20,326 bases of DNA from Kiritimatiellia bacterium (lineage in GTDB: Bacteria > Verrucomicrobiota > Kiritimatiellia > RFP12 > DVOR01): NCBI GenBank assembly GCA_017457555.1, contig JAFTHG010000282.1, forward strand, positions 1 to 20,326, read 5' to 3'. The notes under the pieces are model-generated. The model was given only the letters and a program-made list of their open reading frames with translations, was not told where the DNA came from and did no database searches. Positions 1 through 6,849 of this stretch are shown one piece after another; positions within the stretch are counted from its first letter, which is position 1, and each line of letters begins with the position of its first letter. The position numbers were made by a program, and so were the translations under genes.

Positions 1-663
1 CAGTGGGAGAAAGGCGGGGGCTGATCTGCGAAATTCTGCCTCCAAGGCAGCTGCTTGCCATACAAAAATGCCTGCATTCCAAAGAAAATTACCGGCATTC
101 AGGTAGGTTTGTGCGGTGGCAACGGCGGGTTTTTCGGTAAACCCGATTCCCTTGCGGACGACACCGGCCGGGGTGGTGATTGCCTCTCCGCAAGCGATAT
201 AGCCATATTCTGTGGCAGGGCGTGTAGGGTGAATGCCGAGCCTGACGATGTGTGCCTCGCGCCGGGCTACCGCACACGCTGTTTGAAGTGCTTCCCGAAA
301 GGCACTGTCTGGCGTAATGAGATGGTCTGCCGGAAGCACCGCAACGACACCTTCCGGATCCCTCTGGCGAACGTATCCGCAGATCCATGCCATTGCAGCG
401 GCGGTATTACGTGCTTCGGGTTCGCAGAGCAGTTGGGCATCCGGGAAGTCTGGAAGTGCTTGTTGTACGTTTGCCCGGAGGTCTGCGGTGGTAACGATGA
501 AGAGGCGGTCGGGATCGGTCAACCCTTGCAGACGCGTGCAGGTTAATTCAATGAGCGACTTGCCCTCAAACAGCGTCAGGAAGGGTTTGGCGTGTTGTGC
601 GGTGGAGAGTGGCCATAAGCGTTCACCACGGCCACCGGCCAGAATGAAGAGGTAGGGTTTCAT
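1..663 (-). CDS. manC: Mannose-1-phosphate guanylyltransferase (ManC/RfbM type), N-terminal 221 residues; 3' end outside window
   Basis: Converts mannose-1-phosphate and GTP to GDP-mannose in the cytoplasm, a precursor for surface glycans. I translated the frame by hand from the ATG at 663; it stays open for all 221 codons to the window edge. The nucleotidyltransferase signature AGGRGERLWPLS is at residues 9-20 and the AKPF segment at 25-28. EPEARNTAAAMA is at 81-92, LPADH at 110-114, FTEKP at 175-179 and NFLWNAGIFVW at 192-202, all in the order and spacing of the family. Full-length enzymes have about 350-480 residues, so a third or more of the gene is missing to the left. The gene starts 17 nt after the queA stop with no clear Shine-Dalgarno, so it is probably translated from the queA message. 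The family is confident; GDP-mannose is inferred from similarity to ManC rather than from a substrate residue. Confidence 0.9.
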   Translation of the reverse strand, partial: MKPYLFILAGGRGERLWPLSTAQHAKPFLTLFEGKSLIELTCTRLQGLTDPDRLFIVTTADLRANVQQALPDFPDAQLLCEPEARNTAAAMAWICGYVRQRDPEGVVAVLPADHLITPDSAFREALQTACAVARREAHIVRLGIHPTRPATEYGYIACGEAITTPAGVVRKGIGFTEKPAVATAQTYLNAGNFLWNAGIFVWQAAALEAEFRRSAPAFLPL

Positions 664-680
664 CGCAGTGTGCCCGTGTG

Positions 681-1757
681 TTAGAGGATGAGCATACAGT
701 CGCCGTATGAGAAGAAGCGGTAACGCTCCTGCACGGCTTCAGCATAGGCTGCCAGAACACGTTCACGTCCGGCAAGCGCGGAGATCATCATAATCAAGGT
801 GGACTGCGGCAAATGGAAGTTGGTCAGCATTGCATCAATCGCTTTGAATTGATAGGGCGGGTAAATGAATGCGGTACTGCTGCCATGCGTTGCGACAATT
901 TGACCATCATGGAGCGCGGCAACCGTTTCCAGTGTGCGGACCGAGGTGGAGCCAACGGCAATGATGCGGCCGCCTTGTGCCTTGGTATCGCGAATGGCCT
1001 GGGCGGTAGCCTCCGGGATGTCGTAGAACTCAGCATCCATCTTATGCTCTTCCACGCGTTCTGCCTTAACGGGTTTGAAGGTGCCGGGGCCAACGTGTAA
1101 TGTGACAAAGGCCCGCTTGACCCCCATCTGCTCCAGTTGATCCAGAAGGGTTTCGGTGAAGTGCAGACCGGCAGTGGGAGCAGCAACGGCGCCAACCTTT
1201 TGGGCATAGACCGTCTGATAACGCTCTTTATCCAGACGTGCCATTTCGGGATCGTTGGCATTGCGCCGGATATACGGCGGCACAGGGGTCAAACCATGTG
1301 CATCTAATAGGGACATCAAGGGCGCATCCGAACGGAATCGCACCAGCGAGTGGCCCTCTTCATCCTTATTCAGGATATCTGCATGGAGTTGATTCTCTGC
1401 GCAACAGATGGTGTGTCCCGTGCGTGCCTTGCGACCACTGCCGCACATACACCGCCATTGGGAGGTGAAATGACCATCGCAGTGCTGCTCTGCTTCGCGG
1501 CAATCCAATAAGAGAAGCTCGGCGGCTCCGCCGGTATCTTCCCACTGCCCCAGAATACGTGCCGGAAAGACGCGGGTGTTATTCAGGATGAGCAGGTCGC
1601 CGGAACGCAAATAGGCGGTGATATCGCTGATATGTTTATGTTCAAGTGTGTCGCTGGCGCGGTCAAGCACCATCATACGCGAGGTGCCGCGCACTTCCGG
1701 CGGCACCTGTGCAATGAGTTCTTCAGGAAGGTGATAATCAAAATCTGCTGTGAGCAT
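681..1757 (-). CDS. queA: S-adenosylmethionine:tRNA ribosyltransferase-isomerase QueA
   Basis: Transfers and isomerises the ribosyl part of S-adenosylmethionine onto 7-aminomethyl-7-deazaguanine in tRNA, giving epoxyqueuosine, the penultimate step of queuosine synthesis. The start at 1757 is chosen because the family begins with an M-x-x-x-DFDYHLPEELIAQ stretch, seen here from residue 1; the frame stays open upstream to 1934 without homology. Typical family blocks are LLILNNTRVFPARILG (55-70), PPYIRR (160-165), QTVYAQKVGAVAAPTAGLHF (181-200), FVTLHVGPGTF, TNFHLPQSTL and the C-terminal RYRFFSYGDCML. At 358 residues the length is normal. Residues 86-119 are unusual: six Cys at 86, 93, 103, 105, 118 and 119 in the region where E. 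coli QueA has a Lys-rich strand. The start lies 20 nt inside the 3' end of the upstream membrane-protein gene, so translation is probably coupled. Confidence 0.96.
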   Translation of the reverse strand: MLTADFDYHLPEELIAQVPPEVRGTSRMMVLDRASDTLEHKHISDITAYLRSGDLLILNNTRVFPARILGQWEDTGGAAELLLLDCREAEQHCDGHFTSQWRCMCGSGRKARTGHTICCAENQLHADILNKDEEGHSLVRFRSDAPLMSLLDAHGLTPVPPYIRRNANDPEMARLDKERYQTVYAQKVGAVAAPTAGLHFTETLLDQLEQMGVKRAFVTLHVGPGTFKPVKAERVEEHKMDAEFYDIPEATAQAIRDTKAQGGRIIAVGSTSVRTLETVAALHDGQIVATHGSSTAFIYPPYQFKAIDAMLTNFHLPQSTLIMMISALAGRERVLAAYAEAVQERYRFFSYGDCMLIL

Positions 1758-4521
1758 GGGCGTCTTTCTGAATACAAGCCCCTGCTTCTGTTGCAGTCTG
1801 AATCGCATTACGATAACGTTCGGCCACTTCTGTGCCAAGGTCGTTCTCAAGAATGTCTGCATACAGTCGCGAGGCAATCGGATGAAGCGGATAGTATAGC
1901 AAACACGCTTCAATGTCGGCACGTTTTTGTGCAACTGTCAGATTTTCATTTGAGAGCAGGAGCGACCAGAGGCGATATTGTTTGGGATTGGATCGCAACC
2001 ATCCTTGGCAGACGTCACGGGCGCGTTCCGGGGCACTGGCACTGAGTTTGACCAGTGTGCGGTAGCGCAACTCTTCAATCAGCGTGGGGGTGCGTGCAAG
2101 GCGTTCACGAACATTAAAACTCTCTGCGAAGAGGACAGCATCTTCCAGACGGTTCTCTTTCAGAAGCGCATTCAGGTGATAGAGCGCATAGGCGAATGTT
2201 CCATCGCGCAGGAAGAAGGCGAGCATTTTATCGGCCGTCCGGTCGCGCAGGTGAGAGGTGCGATTCCGGAATAACACCGTCAAGGCATCTTTGCCCTTCA
2301 TGCTGGAACCATATTGAGAATAGAGTTGTTCCGAAACAGGATTATCCGGATACAGACAGAAGAAGAGCTCCATATCGCTGCATTCGGGATTGGTAGTGGC
2401 CACACGTTCAGCGGCTTCTGCTTCAGGGAGATGGAGGATGGCGATGAGGTGCTCGGTGGAGGAAAGTTGGGCAGGGGCTGTCCGATAGAGGTGGAGAATC
2501 TCCTCCAGGACGGCCGGCGCATCACCTAAATGGAAACGCCGCAAACGACTTGCCGAACAGAATGCCTGTGTGGTGACAGGACCATAACGATATTCAAAGA
2601 TTAAGGCGGCCTCTTCGCTGGGTGCGCGCCAGATGGGGGTCGCTTCCAGAATATCGCGTGCGTCATCGCGCTCGGCCTGAGTCACCGATATGCCAAGGTT
2701 TTCCAAAGCGGCAAGCGAGAGACAAACGCCGGGATTTCCCGGATCAAGCGTTCGGGCGAGGCGCAGATGCGTGACGGCGACTTCGGGTGTGGACTGAATC
2801 GCGCAAATGGCGTGTTCACGTGCAGCAAGGCGATTGAGCTGCGTGATGCAGTGTTGGCCGACAACGGTTGTTGCAACCGGCGTTTCTGCGAGTAAACGTG
2901 CGGCACGGGCGAGCTCCACCGAGGCGACACGAGCATCCCAACGGGTTAAGATGCCATACGTTTCCTGATTGGCGAGCAGATATTGGCGCAATGAGTCCCC
3001 ACCCAGTGCGGCCAAAGTGGGAAGCAGGGGGTCTTGTGGGATAAACGGACTCAGCATGGTGTGGTTGTAGAGTGCCTTTGCGGTGAGCCGTGAGAAATCT
3101 TCGGATTGCGGTTGGATTGGATTGGCCGCGAGGGTGCGCCGTGCGATGATGCCGAAGGTATCCCTTTCGGAGGTGATCCAGATGCGTGCTTTTTCCGGCA
3201 AAAGGGCATCCAGAATCGGTGCGATCTCTTCCATAGCCGCTTGCATTGGGCGACCGGAAGCACTGGAGAAACAGATGACACCCTGCGTAATGGCATAAGT
3301 GCCAGCAACGAGTGCGATGGCAGCAAGCGATACCAGACGCACTTTGGACGAAGTCCAGCGTTGCTTCATTTCCAGAAAATGGTGAAGCCAAGAGCCGATG
3401 AGCAGCCCCAAGCAGAGGAGTGCCATACACCCGCTTACGACACAGAGCGCATCGGGCTCTTCAAAGCGTTGCCACACATCGGTTGGCCATCGGAGCAGGA
3501 AAGCTACGCCCAGTGCCAGCCCGGCTAATTGACCGATTATCGGTGTGCCGAATTTGAGGAAGGCAAAGGGGAAACATCCCCAGAAAAGAGCCGCAGCGGA
3601 GAGGAAAAGAATCAACGGAGCCAACCCCTCAAAAGATGAAAAATAGGGGACAAGACCTGAGAGTGTCGTCGTGAAATGGGTGGCCCACAATTGGATGGCA
3701 TTGGGCAAAGGTGCTTGTGCTACGTTGAGCAGATGAGCCCACGAGGCGGTGATGATAATGGAGCAGATGAGGCCGAGGACGATACCGCCGCCCAGGAAGG
3801 CTGCGTAGAGGAGTCTGCCACGGACATCGCGATTCAAAAAGATCTTGCAGGCAATGAGAAACGCAAAGAGTGCTACCACAATCAGTGAAGTGTGGGTTAG
3901 TGCCAGAAAGGTAATACCCGTGGCCGCAGCGAAAAGGAAAAGGCCATCGCGGAGGCGAGGGGTTTGATTGAGCGTGAAGGCCTGAACTGCGCGTCTGCGG
4001 AAGACCAGCGCAAAGGCAAGCGTTGCCACTGCAATGAGCGCCGCGCAACTTTCGGGATAGGGGCGCGTCGCAATGACCCATAACGGCAAAAGGGTGAGCG
4101 TCAGAAGGCTGACGCCAAGACCCGTCGTGACGGCGGTCTTGGAAATCACAAAGAGGATGCGGTCAAGTTCGTTCTGCCGGATGCCGGTCAGATCAAGACA
4201 GGCGTGACGCACGGTGGCGGTGGCTGCGCGGAAGAGCCCCGTAACAATCAGCGCGCCGATAAGACATTGGAAGAGGCCTGTGAGGACGGCGAGGTCGGCA
4301 GGAGTGACGAGGAACAAGAGCGCACGGAGAAGAACCACATCGGTGGGGCTGCTCAAGAGCTCAGGCGCATGTGCCGGATAAGTGAGCGCGGTCACATATT
4401 CCGAGGAGAGACCGGGATAGGGGACAAACGCTGCGGTTAAGAGATAGAAGAAGAAGGCCGTCAAAAAGACGACGAAACTCCAACGTAAACCAACGTTGTG
4501 ACGATTGAAAAAATGTTTCAT
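1738..4521 (-). CDS. Large multi-pass membrane protein with a long soluble C-terminal half, possibly GT-C-like
   Basis: Function not recognised with certainty. Of 927 residues, about the first 415 contain ten or eleven hydrophobic segments (roughly 14-33, 64-73, 76-98, 124-150, 158-173, 192-226, 237-260, 301-322, 329-343, 361-377 and 397-414). The remaining 510 are soluble, mostly helical and Ala/Leu/Glu-rich, with a repeat-like, TPR-type look. A short block after the first membrane segment (around residues 34-72, with SSEYVTALTYPAHAP) recalls the first periplasmic loop of DUF2723/TMEM260-type proteins (GDSGE followed by HPPG). That suggests a GT-C glycosyltransferase-like membrane domain with a TPR tail, but the match is loose. 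It is the first gene of the operon with queA and manC. There is no Shine-Dalgarno before the ATG, and a good extended -10 promoter lies about 40-65 nt upstream. Confidence 0.75.
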   Translation of the reverse strand: MKHFFNRHNVGLRWSFVVFLTAFFFYLLTAAFVPYPGLSSEYVTALTYPAHAPELLSSPTDVVLLRALLFLVTPADLAVLTGLFQCLIGALIVTGLFRAATATVRHACLDLTGIRQNELDRILFVISKTAVTTGLGVSLLTLTLLPLWVIATRPYPESCAALIAVATLAFALVFRRRAVQAFTLNQTPRLRDGLFLFAAATGITFLALTHTSLIVVALFAFLIACKIFLNRDVRGRLLYAAFLGGGIVLGLICSIIITASWAHLLNVAQAPLPNAIQLWATHFTTTLSGLVPYFSSFEGLAPLILFLSAAALFWGCFPFAFLKFGTPIIGQLAGLALGVAFLLRWPTDVWQRFEEPDALCVVSGCMALLCLGLLIGSWLHHFLEMKQRWTSSKVRLVSLAAIALVAGTYAITQGVICFSSASGRPMQAAMEEIAPILDALLPEKARIWITSERDTFGIIARRTLAANPIQPQSEDFSRLTAKALYNHTMLSPFIPQDPLLPTLAALGGDSLRQYLLANQETYGILTRWDARVASVELARAARLLAETPVATTVVGQHCITQLNRLAAREHAICAIQSTPEVAVTHLRLARTLDPGNPGVCLSLAALENLGISVTQAERDDARDILEATPIWRAPSEEAALIFEYRYGPVTTQAFCSASRLRRFHLGDAPAVLEEILHLYRTAPAQLSSTEHLIAILHLPEAEAAERVATTNPECSDMELFFCLYPDNPVSEQLYSQYGSSMKGKDALTVLFRNRTSHLRDRTADKMLAFFLRDGTFAYALYHLNALLKENRLEDAVLFAESFNVRERLARTPTLIEELRYRTLVKLSASAPERARDVCQGWLRSNPKQYRLWSLLLSNENLTVAQKRADIEACLLYYPLHPIASRLYADILENDLGTEVAERYRNAIQTATEAGACIQKDAHAHSRF

Positions 4522-4558
4522 AGAGTACGTAATTTATTAGAGTTACTGCACGTCCTTA

Positions 4559-4587
4559 ACTATACCAAAAAATAGACCTTATGGGAA
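4559..4587 (-). promoter_or_regulatory. Promoter (extended -10) of the membrane protein-queA-manC operon
   Basis: Read on the minus strand: TTCCCA (-35, at 4582-4587), a 17-nt spacer, then TATAGT (-10, at 4559-4564) preceded by TGG, which gives the extended -10 form TGnTATAGT. It lies 37 nt before the start codon at 4521. Found by consensus only. Confidence 0.5.
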
Positions 4588-4630
4588 TAGTAGCGATGTG
4601 GCATTCCTAAAAAGCAGAGAATTGCAACGT

Positions 4631-4648
4631 GTGACACCTCGCTGTCAC
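4631..4648. promoter_or_regulatory. Perfect inverted repeat GTGACA-N6-TGTCAC, possible operator
   Basis: Two 6-nt arms are separated by CCTCGC, about 45 nt upstream of the -35 box of the minus-strand operon promoter. The size and symmetry fit a dimeric regulator site, but no regulator gene lies nearby and a 6-bp inverted repeat can occur by chance. Confidence 0.25.
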
Positions 4649-4872
4649 CCCCGGATTGAGAGAATCTACGAGAGGAACGAAGTGGCCTTTTCGCTTAAAC
4701 TGATCCGACACCGATCGCGCACTGATTGAGATAATATATGGGTGGCAACGTGGGGAAACGCGGATAGGAGCGTGTATAAGAGGGGGTGGCGATTGGCTAA
4801 ATGTGGGGATTTCGTTAGAGTCGGATAAAACTGTCAGCGCGACCGCAACAACATCCCAACGAGAGTGAAATT

Positions 4873-4957
4873 CAATTACGCTGAAATTGGTACCTGTCTT
4901 TCAGCGAAATTGATATCGAATTTCAGCGAAATTGCTACCTGTCTTTCAGCGAAATTG
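4873..4957. repeat. Array of 14-bp elements TTTCAGCGAAATTG: one inverted, three direct copies
   Basis: Exact direct copies of TTTCAGCGAAATTG are at 4899-4912, 4921-4934 and 4944-4957 (starts 22 and 23 nt apart, about two helical turns). A copy in the opposite orientation with 13 of 14 bases matching (CAATTACGCTGAAA) is at 4873-4886. The 8-mer TACCTGTC sits immediately before the first and third direct copies. The inverted copy and first direct copy form a 14-bp hairpin stem with one mismatch and a 12-nt loop. Such arrays are typical of protein binding sites, including the multi-copy transposase sites at IS21-family ends; no transposase gene is in the window. Confidence 0.8.
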
Positions 4958-4982
4958 AAAACCCCTCTCGCTACAAGAGGGG
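4958..4982 (-). terminator. Terminator-like hairpin on the minus strand
   Basis: CCCCTCT (4962-4968), a 7-nt loop and AGAGGGG (4976-4982) form a perfect 7-bp stem. Read on the minus strand it is followed directly by TTTT. It would end transcripts coming from the VOC gene, whose frame stops about 200 nt upstream of it. Confidence 0.45.
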
Positions 4983-5030
4983 AAGACGTTCAAAGTTACT
5001 GTTGAAACACGTCACTGCAACAATGGACCA

Positions 5031-5165
5031 ACAGGTCGTAATGATGCGTGAAAAGGGAGCCGTTGTGGCGCTGCCAATCTCGGTTTTGTGCTCCCGACAG
5101 GTCGTAATGATGCGCGAAGAGGGAGCTGTTTTCACGTATTTGAGGCGCTTACAGGCGTCGCTCCC
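5031..5165. repeat. Tandem pair of 66-69-bp units with a conserved 34-bp head and internal inverted repeat
   Basis: The 34-bp heads at 5031-5064 and 5097-5130 begin with ACAGGTCGTAATGATGCG and match at 31 of 34 positions, 66 nt apart. Each head contains GGGAGC (5055-5060; 5121-5126), answered downstream by GCTCCC (5090-5095; 5160-5165), so each unit can fold into a stem with a loop of 29 or 33 nt. The sequence between the arms is not conserved. The pair looks like a copy of a dispersed intergenic repeat; no gene for its mobility is present. Confidence 0.75.
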
Positions 5166-5174
5166 AGTGCCGGT

Positions 5175-5207
5175 TCAGGCACGGGTGGGGAGGATTTCCA
5201 CCCACTA
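5175..5207 (-). other. Amber codon and in-frame C-terminal extension of the VOC gene
   Basis: The minus-strand codons from 5207 are TAG TGG GTG GAA ATC CTC CCC ACC CGT GCC TGA. With a Tyr at the TAG, the ending would be DPDGYWVEILPTRA, the normal ending of the family, with Glu as the final metal ligand. The extension is therefore part of the ancestral gene. Confidence 0.8.
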
Positions 5208-5543
5208 ACCGTCCGGATCCTTGCTGAAAGAGATGCCCATCTCTGGATTTTCAAAGCAGATAATCCCCATCTCAGCATGACGGGCATGAAGCGCTTCATA
5301 GTCGTCGGTTTCAAAGGCTAAGTGAAACTCTTCGTCACCCAGATTATAGGGTTCTGTACGATCGCGCAACCACGTTAATTCCAAAACAAAATCACTCTTG
5401 CCATCGCCCAGATAAACAATCTTGAAACTGCCATCTTCCGGCACGATGTCACGCACAGGTTCAAGACCAAGTGCTTCCTTATAAAACGCTAAACTCTGCG
5501 TTAAATCCAAAACATTGAAATTAAAGTGGGCGAAACGAATCAT
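5205..5543 (-). CDS. VOC/glyoxalase I-like protein, interrupted by an in-frame TAG near its C-terminus
   Basis: A small metal-dependent VOC-superfamily enzyme of the lactoylglutathione lyase type. The start at 5543 has a good GGAGGT Shine-Dalgarno, and the protein begins with the family's MIRFAHFNFNV strand; the frame is open upstream to 5603 without homology. His6, Glu55 and His74 match the first three metal ligands of E. coli GloA (H5, E56, H74). Family members end with DPDG-Y-W-x-E, where that Glu is the fourth ligand. Here DPDG (109-112) is followed by TAG and then, in the same frame, TGG GTG GAA ATC CTC CCC (W-V-E-I-L-P), up to a TGA at 5175-5177. As written, the 112-residue product lacks the last metal ligand and its final strand. 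Either the gene is newly inactivated, the base is an error, or the amber codon is read through. It is transcribed alone, divergently from yebC. The substrate is unknown. Confidence 0.85.
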   Translation of the reverse strand: MIRFAHFNFNVLDLTQSLAFYKEALGLEPVRDIVPEDGSFKIVYLGDGKSDFVLELTWLRDRTEPYNLGDEEFHLAFETDDYEALHARHAEMGIICFENPEMGISFSKDPDG

Positions 5544-5855
5544 GGCACCTCCAAGTGAACAAAGCAATGGCAGAAATGTATCATAATCCACTCCCCTTCG
5601 CAAGTCTGCTCAGCGCAGTAGCAGGTCTGCGTTCTTTGGAGGGTAAGGGAGTCCAAAGCGACCGAGACGTGGCGGGAGAGAAGAGGGTTTTGGACGTCAA
5701 GCGCAGGGCGAGTGTGGCGGTCAGACGTATGATTTGCCTTTTAGAAGAAGAATGTGCTATTATAGTGTAATCACTTTAACCGCATAGAAGCAAAAGATGG
5801 ATTAACCCCTCTTGAACACGCGGTAATAAACGAGCTTCACGAGAAAGGAAGAGAG
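5544..5855. other. Divergent intergenic region between the VOC gene and yebC
   Basis: It contains the VOC Shine-Dalgarno at the left end, the yebC promoter at 5734-5763 and the yebC leader with its Shine-Dalgarno at the right end. Between 5600 and 5720 there are a few short self-complementary stretches but no gene, RNA or regulatory element I can support. A 71-codon plus-strand frame (5555-5770) shows no family features and is not called. Confidence 0.6.
5734..5763 (+). promoter_or_regulatory. Promoter of yebC (extended -10)
   Basis: TTGCCT (-35, 5734-5739), an 18-nt spacer, then TATTAT (-10, 5758-5763) preceded by TGC, giving the extended -10 form. The leader to the yebC start at 5856 is about 85 nt. 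Consensus match only. Confidence 0.5.
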
Positions 5856-6611
5856 ATGATGAGCGGACATAGTAAATGGGCAACCATTAAGCACGCAAAG
5901 GGCGCAGCAGATGCTAAGCGCGGTAAGATGTTCAGCCGTTTGGCCAAGGAAATTATGTTGGTGGCTAAGAGCGGCGGTGACCCGAACACCAACCCGTCTT
6001 TGCGTAACTTGATTGCCAAGGCAAAGTCCATCAACATGCCGAAGGATAATATTGACCGCGCCATTAAGAAGGGCACCGGTGAATTGCAGGCTGAGGCTCT
6101 CGAAGAAATTACGTATGAAGGTTACGCCGGCACCGTCGGTTTCGTGGTTCAGGTGTTGACCGACAACAAGAACCGCGCCGCTGCAGAAATTCGTAACATC
6201 TTCAAGAAGAATGGTTCGGAACTCGGTCAGTCCGGTTCTGTGACGCGTAACTTCGAACGTAAGGGTCAGATCCTTCTCCCCAAGGGCGACCTCAACGAAG
6301 ATGACGTGATGATGATGGCTCTTGATGCCGGTGCAGACGATGTGAATGCTGACGATGAAGGTTTTGAAATCCTCACCGCTCCGAGCGCTTTCGCAGCTGT
6401 GTGCGATGCCCTCAATCAGGCTGGCATTGAAACCACCGATGCAGAAGTGAAGTTGATGCCGATGGCTACCACGCCCGTTACGGATGTGAACCAGGCAAAG
6501 TCCATCAACAAGTTCATCGCAGCTCTTGAAGACAACGAAGACGTGCAGAATGTGTACACCACCGCAGATTTCTCTGACGAAGTGGAAGCTGCCCTCGCTG
6601 ATGAAGAATAA
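5856..6611 (+). CDS. yebC: YebC/TACO1 family protein
   Basis: The cytoplasmic YebC family is named for DNA-binding regulators, but members are also tied to translation, including relief of ribosome stalling on proline stretches and mitochondrial TACO1. Which role applies here cannot be read from the sequence. The N-terminus SGHSKWATIKHAKGAADAKR and the later blocks NMPKDNIDRAIKKGTGE and YEGYAGTVGFVVQVLTDNKNR are family hallmarks, and 251 residues is a normal length. Two ATGs lie back to back (5856 and 5859). AAGGAA is 6 nt before the first and 9 nt before the second, and most relatives start with a single Met, so the second is equally possible. It is the only plus-strand gene here, with its own promoter and a strong terminator. 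Its strong preference for AAG and GAA codons suggests high expression. Confidence 0.96.
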   Translation: MMSGHSKWATIKHAKGAADAKRGKMFSRLAKEIMLVAKSGGDPNTNPSLRNLIAKAKSINMPKDNIDRAIKKGTGELQAEALEEITYEGYAGTVGFVVQVLTDNKNRAAAEIRNIFKKNGSELGQSGSVTRNFERKGQILLPKGDLNEDDVMMMALDAGADDVNADDEGFEILTAPSAFAAVCDALNQAGIETTDAEVKLMPMATTPVTDVNQAKSINKFIAALEDNEDVQNVYTTADFSDEVEAALADEE

Positions 6612-6640
6612 GTCTTCTGCGTGGAGATCACGCTAAACAC

Positions 6641-6675
6641 AAAGCGCCGTCCGAAATGGGCGGCGCTTTTATTTT
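6641..6675 (+). terminator. Rho-independent terminator of yebC
   Basis: AAGCGCCGTCC (6642-6652), loop GAAAT and GGGCGGCGCTT (6658-6668) form an 11-bp stem with one T-G wobble, followed by TTATTTT. It lies 30 nt after the yebC stop codon. Confidence 0.9.
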
Positions 6676-6796
6676 AAGCAAGTGGGGTGGCAGTGATTTA
6701 CAAGGCGAAAAGGAGTGCGGGGGCGGCGCACTTCACTCGCATTTCGAAACCAAGGGTGTGATAATCAGCACCCATCTTCATCATCCGCAAGATAGT

Positions 6797-6823
6797 TAAA
6801 ATGCCGCAGGATTCTGCGGCATT
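6797..6823 (-). terminator. Terminator of the patB-miaB-phoA transcript
   Basis: AATGCCGCAG (6800-6809), loop GATT and CTGCGGCATT (6814-6823) form a perfect 10-bp stem. On the minus strand the stem runs into a short T-rich stretch (CATTTTAAC). It lies 27 nt after the phosphatase stop, facing the yebC terminator in the convergent gap. Confidence 0.65.
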
Positions 6824-6849
6824 GGAGTGTGTTTATACAGAAAAAGATG

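Larger units (their letters stand above)
4522..5174. other. Gene-free stretch of about 650 nt rich in repeats
   Basis: No convincing coding region was found on either strand. From left to right it holds the operon promoter (4559-4587), an inverted repeat GTGACA-N6-TGTCAC (4631-4648), the 14-bp element array (4873-4957), a terminator-like hairpin (4962-4982), and a tandem pair of units with internal inverted repeats (5031-5165). The stretch between 4650 and 4870 shows nothing I can name. A 68-codon plus-strand frame at 5002-5208 is made almost entirely of the tandem repeat and is not called. Confidence 0.7.

Noticed and set aside
1758..1934. N-terminal extension of queA by 59 codons
   Set aside because: The extension has no family similarity and lies wholly within the upstream gene in another frame; QueA homology begins exactly at the Met at 1757.
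1632..2045. 137-codon plus-strand open frame across the queA start
   Set aside because: It lies opposite two real genes, with no Shine-Dalgarno and no recognisable motif.
4899..4957. Possible CRISPR array
   Set aside because: Units are only 14 bp, intervals 8-9 nt, one copy is inverted and no cas gene is present.
5002..5208. Plus-strand 68-codon frame with repeated QVVMMRE peptide
   Set aside because: The peptide repeat is produced by the tandem DNA repeat; there is no start signal and it runs antisense into the VOC gene end.
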